Source: Verrucomicrobiota bacterium (GTDB lineage: Bacteria; Verrucomicrobiota; Verrucomicrobiia; Limisphaerales; JACRJZ01). From it: DNA of 10,750 bases. The stretch lies in the NCBI GenBank assembly GCA_022711695.1, contig JAKLEJ010000084.1, positions 1 through 10,750 of the forward strand, given 5' to 3'. The position numbers and the translations under genes were made by a program. This document shows, in pieces, positions 5,279 through 10,750 of this stretch. The notes beneath the pieces were generated by a model. The model was not told the origin of the DNA, made no database searches, and worked only from the letters and a program-made list of their open reading frames with translations. Each line of letters begins with the position of its first letter. The first letter of the stretch is position 1.

Positions 5279-7648
5279 CTATTTCGGCTCCGGACGCATC
5301 AGCCGCACGCCGAAGACGCCGCCAGCAAAGGCGCCGGGGTGAGCCTGGAATTTGAGAGTCACGCGGTCCTTGCCCTGGGTGAGCTCGGCGGGCACCGGGT
5401 AGGACCGGTCAAAGAACTGCTCGGGTTTGTCTTGCTGGAGACGCTGAGTCGCCAACTTGCGGTCGTCGATCAGCACATCGAACACGCGGTTGCCGCCGTC
5501 GCTGCCCCAGTACGTGACAAGCAGTTCCTGGGGTTGACCGGGCTGGACCCTCAACTGCCAGGAGAACCAGCCGCCTTCGGTGGCATGACGCCATTTGCGG
5601 CCGCCGAAGTCCCCTGCCCCGGTGCGCTCGCCTTTCAACTGGTGATCGCGCTCGTTCTGCTCCTCGCCCGGGTTCACCGCATCCACGGTTCTGGCCTCGA
5701 TCAGGCGGCGTTTCTCCATTTCGGCAAGGTACTCGGCTTCGCGGCTCTTCCACTGGTCCGGCGTGAAAGCGTCGAAATAGACCATGTAATGGCGGTTGCC
5801 GTGAATGCGGAAGAACGGCTCGAGCGTGAGGGATTGGCCCGAGGCGCCCGGGACGCGGAAGGTCTCCGCGGCGCCGGCGTAGGTGAGGCCTTTGCCAGGG
5901 ACGGGCTTGAGGCAGGTGGTCAGGTCAGCCGCGGCGGAGACCACGGCTGGGAAGGGTTTGCCGGGCTCGACCTGGGCGGCGAGGACGATCGGTCCGCTCA
6001 GAAAAGCCAGGCGGCGCGGGTTATCGCGGAATCCCTCGGCGCGCAGGCTGAACGGCATCGAGAGATCCAGGACATCGCCGTTTTGCCAGACACGGTCGAT
6101 GACCGTGAAGGCGCCCGGGCGCGCAGCCACGGCCAGGTCGCGGCCGTTGAGTTTGACTCTGGCGCCGTTGACAGCCCACCAGGGGATCCGCAGATGCAGG
6201 GCGAAAGGAGCCGGCCGCTCGCAGGAGACGATCAGCCGGGCGCCTTCCTGGTCGGGATAGGCGGTTTCCTGGCGGAGCTTGATCCCTTTGGCTTTCCAGT
6301 CCAACTCGGAGGCGATGAAGAGATTCACATAGAGGGCCTGGAGGCCGTCGTGAAAATAGATGCTGTCGCCGTACTTGGCGTGGTTTTCGATGCCGGTGCC
6401 GGTGCAGCACCAGAAACAGTCGAGCGGGCCGTTGTAGTTCTTGCGGGAGCCGGAGCGCAGCGGCACGTAGTAGCACATCATGCCGGTGTCCGGATTCTGC
6501 GAGCAGAGGATGTGGTTGTAGAGGGCGCGCTCGTAGAAATCGGCGTATTCGGCTTTGGGGTCCCAGCAGAAGAGGTGTCGGGTCAGCTTGAGCATGTTGT
6601 AGGTGTTGCAGGTCTCCGTGGTGCTGGGGCCGAACGCGGTCGAGAGCCGCTCCTTGGGGGTGAACATCTCGCCATCGCTGTGCCCGCCGATGACGTAAGA
6701 CCGTTCCCGGGCGACCACGTCCCAGAAATGAAGGGAGGCGGTTCGGAGAGCCGCATCCCCGGTCAACTCGGTGAGGCGCGCCGCGCCGACAAACTTCGGA
6801 ATCTGGGTGTTGGCGTGCTTGCCGGTGAGATTGTCCTGTCGCCGCGAGAACGGGCCGACCAGGTCCTGGTGATTGAAGCGCAGGGCGATGTCGAGGTACT
6901 TGCGTTCGCCGGTGAGCCCATAGAGATTGGCCAGGGCTTCGTTCATGCCGCCGTGTTCGTTGCCCAGCATCTTCTGCATCTGCGCTTCCGAAAGCCGCCC
7001 GTTTCGGCCGATGGCCCAGTCGCCGAACTTCCTGGCGAGGTCGAGGGCCTGCGGGTTGTCGCAATAGACGTAGGCGTCGAGCAAACCCGCGTAGATCTTG
7101 TGCAGCGTGTAGTACGGCGCCCAGACCTGTTTCTGCGCCTCCACGCGATCGATGAATTCCTCCGGATACGCGCTCAGAAAACCCGAGCCCAGCCTGGCCT
7201 GGACCTGGGCCAGGCCCGCGACCACCGCCTCGACTTTGCGCCTGAGTTCAGCGTCGCCGGCGCTGGCGTGCATGAGCGCGCAGGCGGTCAGATAATGCCC
7301 CACAAAATGGCCGCGCACCTCGCACTTGGGCTCCTCCCAGCCGCCGAGCGGTTGAGCCGCCGAAGGCAGGCCGGCGTTCAAACGGAACGCATGCAGCAGG
7401 CGGTCCGGTTCCAGGGACAACAGATAACGCCGGTCCAGCTCCATGGCGCGCCGAAACGGGCCGTCCAGCAGGCGAACGTCCTGGAGCGCAAACGCGCGGA
7501 CCCGGAGCGGGAAGGCCGGCTCGATCTTCACCTTGGATCCGGAACTGGCCAAAGGGTCGCCGCACGCCAGCCAGCCAGTCCCCGCGCCCATCCAAAGCGC
7601 CGCCGCCAGTTTCAGCCAGCCTCCCGAAAGAAATCGTGTGGGGTTCAT
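5279..7648 (-). CDS. Exported GH127 glycoside hydrolase (DUF1680; beta-L-arabinofuranosidase-like)
   Basis: The 789-residue protein belongs to glycoside hydrolase family 127, whose characterised member HypBA1 releases beta-L-arabinofuranose with a zinc-held cysteine nucleophile. The N-terminal 30 residues have a hydrophobic core (about 12-28), so it is exported. The (alpha/alpha)6 barrel region follows (about 50-430). By comparison with HypBA1, E345 and C347 (ETCNTYN), plus C414-C415 (CFWCCTGTG), make the zinc/nucleophile cluster, and E327 (GEMF) is the likely acid/base. Beta-sandwich sequence follows to about 640. Residues from about 653 form an additional C-terminal beta-rich domain (VNPGEEQNERDH, GGWFSWQL, VTYWGSDGGNRVFDVLID) found at the end of many DUF1680 proteins. 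The catalytic set looks intact. Substrate could be plant hydroxyproline-linked arabinan, pectin side chains or a related sugar. It is divergent from the NAGPA genes. The start at 7648 gives the signal peptide; no strong ribosome binding site precedes it. Confidence 0.93.
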   Translation of the reverse strand: MNPTRFLSGGWLKLAAALWMGAGTGWLACGDPLASSGSKVKIEPAFPLRVRAFALQDVRLLDGPFRRAMELDRRYLLSLEPDRLLHAFRLNAGLPSAAQPLGGWEEPKCEVRGHFVGHYLTACALMHASAGDAELRRKVEAVVAGLAQVQARLGSGFLSAYPEEFIDRVEAQKQVWAPYYTLHKIYAGLLDAYVYCDNPQALDLARKFGDWAIGRNGRLSEAQMQKMLGNEHGGMNEALANLYGLTGERKYLDIALRFNHQDLVGPFSRRQDNLTGKHANTQIPKFVGAARLTELTGDAALRTASLHFWDVVARERSYVIGGHSDGEMFTPKERLSTAFGPSTTETCNTYNMLKLTRHLFCWDPKAEYADFYERALYNHILCSQNPDTGMMCYYVPLRSGSRKNYNGPLDCFWCCTGTGIENHAKYGDSIYFHDGLQALYVNLFIASELDWKAKGIKLRQETAYPDQEGARLIVSCERPAPFALHLRIPWWAVNGARVKLNGRDLAVAARPGAFTVIDRVWQNGDVLDLSMPFSLRAEGFRDNPRRLAFLSGPIVLAAQVEPGKPFPAVVSAAADLTTCLKPVPGKGLTYAGAAETFRVPGASGQSLTLEPFFRIHGNRHYMVYFDAFTPDQWKSREAEYLAEMEKRRLIEARTVDAVNPGEEQNERDHQLKGERTGAGDFGGRKWRHATEGGWFSWQLRVQPGQPQELLVTYWGSDGGNRVFDVLIDDRKLATQRLQQDKPEQFFDRSYPVPAELTQGKDRVTLKFQAHPGAFAGGVFGVRLMRPEPK

Positions 7649-7689
7649 GTTCGTATGCGTCAGCCAAATCCGTCAAAGAGCGTTACCCC

Positions 7690-7773
7690 CTGATAGCCGG
7701 ATCGATCGCTGCGCGCAAGTCAGATGCGAAGGCTGAATTCTCGATTGCACGGTGGAAGCGGGGCCGGTATCTA
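7690..7773. promoter_or_regulatory. Divergent intergenic region with weak promoter candidates
   Basis: The gap between the divergent GH127 and first NAGPA genes must contain both promoters. For GH127 (minus strand) TTGCGC (7713-7718) and TATCAG (7690-7695) are 17 bases apart, giving a leader of about 35 bases. For NAGPA (plus strand) TTGCAC (7745-7750) and TATCTA (7768-7773) are 17 apart, which would place the transcript start near the ATG at 7782. All hexamers are poor (3/6 or 4/6) and no operator was recognised. Confidence 0.2.
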
Positions 7774-9008
7774 TGGCGCGGATGCGTATTCGTCAACGGC
7801 CGCCAGGCGCGAGGGCGGGAGGCCGGGAGGTCCTCCCGGGCGAATGGGCCTCGGTCCTGGCGGGCGTGGCAGCGCTGGCGCTGCTGCTGTGCGGCTGCAA
7901 GCCGGAGGTCTTGGAGGCGCCGCTCCTGCATGAGATCGCTCCGGGCGTGGCCTACGCCAATTATCGGCTTCCGGATGTCCCCTGGTCGATCCACCTGGTG
8001 CGGGTGGAGTTGTCCCGGACCAACTTGGGGATCGAAAGCGTTCATGCGCACGGTACGAGCCTTGGGCTGGCTTCGCTGAGCGAGCAGGTGGCTTCGCTGG
8101 AACCGGGACTGGGCCAGCCGGTGGCGGCGGTGAACGGGGACTTCTTCCAGACATGGGGCCGGCCCTACGCAGGCGAGACGCGCGGCCTGCAGATCGCGGG
8201 CGGCGAGCTTCTGAGCGGACCGTCGAACCGGGTTTGCTTCTGGGTGGACGGCCAAGGCCGGCCGCGAATGGGCCGGGTGATGTCGCGCTTCACGGTCACA
8301 TGGCCTGACGGCAGCACGAACGACTTCGGACTGAACGAGCTGGTTCATTCGAACCGGCTGGTGTTGTTCACGCCGACGCTGGGCTGGTCGTCCACGGGCA
8401 CGACCAACGCATTCGAGCTGGTGCTGGAACAGGCGGACCCGCACCGGTGGCTGCCGCTGGCCCTGGGTGACACGGTGGCTGCGCGGGTGAGGGAACTGCG
8501 GCCCGGAGGCAACACTCCAATCACCCCCGAAACGCTGGTGCTGGCGGTGGAAGGGGCGCGGTCCTGGTTTGTGCCGGCGGTGGGGCCGGGCGATGTCCTG
8601 CGACTGTCGCTGATCACCGAGCCCGACTTGAAAGGCGTCAGGACCGCGCTGGGCGGCGGCCCGGCGCTGATCCAGAATGGGCGGCGCCAGCCGACTCCCG
8701 AGCCCATGGGTTTCGAGAGGATGGCCTATGACCTCGCTTCGGCCATCGAGCGGCACCCGCGGACCGCCATCGGCTGGAGCCGGGACCATCTCTGGTTGGC
8801 GCTGGTGGACGGACGGTTGGCCTGCCTGTCGGCGGGGATGACGCTGCAGGAGTTGGCCGGCTGTTTCGAGGGGCTGGGCTGCACCGAAGCGATGAACCTG
8901 GATGGGGGCGGCTCGGCCACGATGTGGGTGCAGGGCCGCATCCGCAACAAGCCCAGCGACCGCCAGGAACGCGACGTTGCCAACGGCCTGGTTGTGGTTC
9001 AGCGTTGA
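7773..9008 (+). CDS. Phosphodiester glycosidase family (NAGPA domain) lipoprotein, copy 1
   Basis: Its domain is that of mammalian N-acetylglucosamine-1-phosphodiester alpha-N-acetylglucosaminidase, which removes sugars linked through a phosphodiester; bacterial members are mostly uncharacterised. The N-terminus is basic, then a hydrophobic segment (about 26-39) ends in LLCGC, a plausible lipobox with C42 as lipidated residue, so the protein is probably membrane-attached outside the cytoplasm. The domain starts near VPWSI (69-73). Family motifs seen are VNGDFF (N121-F125), an LGGGPALI segment, HPRTAIGWS, and NLDGGGS (D377-S381) close to the C-terminus. The start is uncertain: GTG 7752, ATG 7773 and ATG 7782 all give a usable signal sequence, and ATG 7773 is reported as a compromise. 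A homologous gene follows 162 bp downstream, likely by duplication. The natural substrate (exopolysaccharide, envelope glycopolymer or other phosphodiester) cannot be inferred. Confidence 0.88.
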   Translation: MARMRIRQRPPGARAGGREVLPGEWASVLAGVAALALLLCGCKPEVLEAPLLHEIAPGVAYANYRLPDVPWSIHLVRVELSRTNLGIESVHAHGTSLGLASLSEQVASLEPGLGQPVAAVNGDFFQTWGRPYAGETRGLQIAGGELLSGPSNRVCFWVDGQGRPRMGRVMSRFTVTWPDGSTNDFGLNELVHSNRLVLFTPTLGWSSTGTTNAFELVLEQADPHRWLPLALGDTVAARVRELRPGGNTPITPETLVLAVEGARSWFVPAVGPGDVLRLSLITEPDLKGVRTALGGGPALIQNGRRQPTPEPMGFERMAYDLASAIERHPRTAIGWSRDHLWLALVDGRLACLSAGMTLQELAGCFEGLGCTEAMNLDGGGSATMWVQGRIRNKPSDRQERDVANGLVVVQR

Positions 9009-9074
9009 ATACGCGCCTCGAAATGGGCGTCGAGCCGTGATACGCTGACGGATCTTGTTGGGCCTCGCGGAGAA

Positions 9075-9096
9075 TCCGGGCACAGGATTGCCCGGA
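9075..9096 (+). other. Hairpin between the two NAGPA genes
   Basis: TCCGGGCA (9075-9082) and TGCCCGGA (9089-9096) form a perfect 8-bp stem with a 6-base loop, 67 bases after the first NAGPA stop and 75 bases before the second start. There is no downstream T-run. It may reduce read-through, protect the upstream message from decay, or be a folded leader of the second gene. Confidence 0.4.
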
Positions 9097-9170
9097 CCTT
9101 GCCCGACGGAACACCGTGGTCCGGGCGTGGCCGCCCATTCGGCGCAACCTCGGCAGATCGCACAGAATCG

Positions 9171-10397
9171 ATGAACACTGAAAGCAGAACCGCACCGCGG
9201 CCATCGAGCCGGCTTGTGGATCGGGGCCGCGCTGGCGGCCGTTTCCTCGTCGTCGCCGTGCTGACGACGGCCTGGGGCGGAGCGGTTCCATTCTGCGCCG
9301 GCCAGGCCGCGCCCGCGGCGCCGGTCACGGCCTCGACCCACAAACCGGCGGCGCCGGCGGACCGGGGCTACACCTACAGCCATCAACAGGTGGACCGCGT
9401 TCCCTGGTCGATCTATGTCGTCAAGATGTCGCGAGGGCGCCCCGGGCTGGAAATCGACACGCTGATGGGCCATGGGACGGCGTTCGGGATGGCGACCGTC
9501 TCGGAAATGGTGGAGCTGATGCCCAAGACTGCGGGCAAGGCGGTGGCCGCCATCAACGGCGATTTCTTCAACGAAAGCCGGAGGTACCCGGGAGATCCGG
9601 ACGGGCTGCAGATCGTGAGAGGCGAGTTGGTGAGCGCGCCCCACCGCACGCGCGTGTGCTGCTGGATCGACGCGCAGGGCAACCCCCACCGAACCAACGT
9701 TCTGTCGTTGTTTCACGTGGTCTGGCCCGGGGGCACACGAACGCAGATCGGACTGAACGAAGAGCGGGGCTACAGCGAGGCGGTGCTTTACACGGCGGCG
9801 GCGGGGCCCTCGACCCGGACCTACGGCGGACGCGAATTGACGCTGGTCGCGCAGACCAACAGCGGGTGGCTGCCGCTGCGCATCGGGCAGAGCCACCAGG
9901 CGGTGGTCAAATCCATCAACGACAGCGGGAACAGCCCCATTCCGCGGCAGTCCATGGTCTTGTCCATCGGCCCCCACCTGCTGCAGCAAATTCCGCGGCT
10001 GGCGCCCGGCGCGGTCATTGGCATCGCCACCCTGACAAGCCCCAATCTGGCGGGCGCCCGAATGGGCATTGGAGGCGGACCGACCCTCGTCGCCGCGGGC
10101 AAACCCTGGCGCGCGGGCGGCTACTTTCAAATGCGTCATCCCCGATCGGCCTTTGGCTGGAACAAGGATTACTTCTTCCTGGTGGAAGTGGATGGCCGGC
10201 AGCCGGGCGCGGCGGGCATGACCTTTGCCGAGCTGTCGAACTACATGATCAGCCTGGGCTGTGAAGAGGCGATCAACCTGGACGGAGGCGGCTCGACGAC
10301 GCTCTGGGTGGATGGACGCGTAGTCAACAGCCCCAGCGAGGGTATGGAGCGTCCGTCGGTCAACGGCATCGTCGTGGTTCAACGGCCGACCCAGTGA
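9171..10397 (+). CDS. Phosphodiester glycosidase family (NAGPA domain) exported protein, copy 2
   Basis: This 408-residue protein is a full-length paralogue of the preceding gene. Shared landmarks keep order and spacing: VPWSI (77-81), INGDFF (N129-F133, the same 52-residue distance as in copy 1), GLQI..GEL, an IGLNE segment, IGGGPTL, HPRSAFGWN, and NLDGGGS (D371-S375). The N-terminus differs: residues 25-41 are hydrophobic and are followed by an Ala/Pro-rich stretch without a lipobox, so it probably has a cleavable signal peptide and is released to periplasm or medium, unlike the lipoprotein copy. The frame is open upstream to 9099, but the ATG at 9171 gives a normal signal peptide and the extra residues would precede it. 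Function is as for copy 1: cleavage of a sugar phosphodiester is the family expectation, substrate unknown. Its last 38 bases overlap the convergent DNA glycosylase gene. Confidence 0.9.
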   Translation: MNTESRTAPRPSSRLVDRGRAGGRFLVVAVLTTAWGGAVPFCAGQAAPAAPVTASTHKPAAPADRGYTYSHQQVDRVPWSIYVVKMSRGRPGLEIDTLMGHGTAFGMATVSEMVELMPKTAGKAVAAINGDFFNESRRYPGDPDGLQIVRGELVSAPHRTRVCCWIDAQGNPHRTNVLSLFHVVWPGGTRTQIGLNEERGYSEAVLYTAAAGPSTRTYGGRELTLVAQTNSGWLPLRIGQSHQAVVKSINDSGNSPIPRQSMVLSIGPHLLQQIPRLAPGAVIGIATLTSPNLAGARMGIGGGPTLVAAGKPWRAGGYFQMRHPRSAFGWNKDYFFLVEVDGRQPGAAGMTFAELSNYMISLGCEEAINLDGGGSTTLWVDGRVVNSPSEGMERPSVNGIVVVQRPTQ

Positions 10398-10750
10398 CCG
10401 CGCCTGGCGGGGCGGGGACGCCGGGCGATGGCGAAGGCCCCGGCGGCTGGCAGTCCTCGCACCAGGCGGTGGTGCGCCCGCCCACGGCCGCGCGACGCAG
10501 CGGCGTTTTGTGGCGCGGACAGATCCCCCGATCGGACCAGCGTTCGTGAAACAGCCAGCCTTTGGGCGGCTCGGCGCCATGACGGCCAATGACCTCGAGG
10601 GCCCGGCGGCTCACCCAGCGGATTTGACGCCACAATCGCCTTTGCTGCGCTTCATTCACCCGCCCGGCAGGCAGGAGCGGATGCAGCGCGGCGCGCCAGA
10701 GAATCTCGTCGGCCATCCAGTTGCCGATTCCGGGAAAGCCGTCCTGCGCC
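10360..10750 (-). CDS. Fpg/Nei-family DNA glycosylase, C-terminal part
   Basis: The visible 129 residues are the C-terminal portion of a formamidopyrimidine-DNA glycosylase-type base-excision repair enzyme; the N-terminal catalytic domain with the proline nucleophile lies beyond the right edge. The helix-two-turn-helix segment reads GFPGIGNWMADEILWRA at the edge, followed by PAGRVNEAQ and WVSRRALEVIG. The zinc finger (bases 10450-10521) is CPRH-x16-CEDC, so the second cysteine of the usual CxxC-x16-CxxC is His here; departures at this position are known among Fpg-like paralogues. GGRTTAWC within it is family-typical. Classical enzymes end at the Cys-Gln after the last zinc ligand, but here about 28 Pro/Gly/Ala-rich residues follow before the stop, and this tail overlaps the end of the NAGPA gene. 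Whether it is MutM or a Nei-like paralogue cannot be decided without the N-terminus. Confidence 0.88.
   Translation of the reverse strand, partial: AQDGFPGIGNWMADEILWRAALHPLLPAGRVNEAQQRRLWRQIRWVSRRALEVIGRHGAEPPKGWLFHERWSDRGICPRHKTPLRRAAVGGRTTAWCEDCQPPGPSPSPGVPAPPGAVTGSAVEPRRCR

Noticed and set aside
7562..7648. Lipobox in the GH127 signal sequence (WLAC, C29)
   Set aside because: The -3 position is Trp and the pattern does not fit a lipobox well; an ordinary signal peptide is more likely.
5108..7693. 861-codon open frame on the plus strand opposite the GH127 gene
   Set aside because: The minus-strand frame carries the complete GH127 catalytic set; the plus-strand translation shows no recognisable domain or signal peptide.
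7683..10589. 968-codon open frame on the minus strand across both NAGPA genes
   Set aside because: It is antisense to two genes with clear family motifs and signal sequences; its translation is Arg/Pro/His-rich and matches no family. Long antisense frames are expected in GC-rich coding DNA.

Overview
The window is GC-rich, densely coding bacterial DNA. It carries seven recognisable protein genes plus an eighth cut by the right edge. The gene mix suggests a Verrucomicrobiota-like (or related PVC-group) environmental bacterium: an exported S1 sulfatase, a GH127 glycosidase, a short FHA protein with a C-terminal membrane anchor, and an Fpg-like glycosylase with a CxxH/CxxC zinc finger. That taxonomic guess is inference; no rRNA or marker gene is present to settle it.

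Layout, left to right: (1) the N-terminal 360 residues of an exported sulfatase on the minus strand, running off the left edge; (2) hemB on the plus strand, divergent from the sulfatase; (3) on the minus strand, a 171-residue FHA protein lying downstream of carA, each with its own promoter-like sequence; (4) an intergenic stretch of about 320 bp with two strong hairpins, then a hemerythrin-domain gene, also minus, whose upstream region holds a near-perfect FNR/DNR-type box; (5) a large exported GH127 (DUF1680) glycosidase on the minus strand; (6) divergent from it, two tandem plus-strand genes for paralogous exported phosphodiester glycosidases (NAGPA domain), one a likely lipoprotein and the other a signal-peptide-bearing secreted protein; (7) the C-terminal part of an Fpg/Nei-type DNA glycosylase on the minus strand, whose 3' end overlaps the second NAGPA gene tail to tail.

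Two themes can be read. The sulfatase, GH127 enzyme and NAGPA pair are extracytoplasmic carbohydrate-active proteins and fit a lifestyle of degrading or remodelling sulfated or arabinose-containing glycans. They are not in one operon, and hemB, carA, FHA and hemerythrin separate the sulfatase from the rest. The other genes are housekeeping (heme synthesis, glutamine-dependent carbamoyl-phosphate synthesis) or regulatory/stress-related (FHA, hemerythrin). Several promoter-like sequences (TTG-type -35 and TAnnnT-type -10) lie so close to the start codons that very short or absent 5' leaders are predicted. No mobile element, CRISPR array, tRNA or rRNA was seen, and no wholly new multigene system is evident. 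The best leads are the duplicated NAGPA pair, the FNR/DNR-like box at the hemerythrin gene, and the short-leader promoter pattern.
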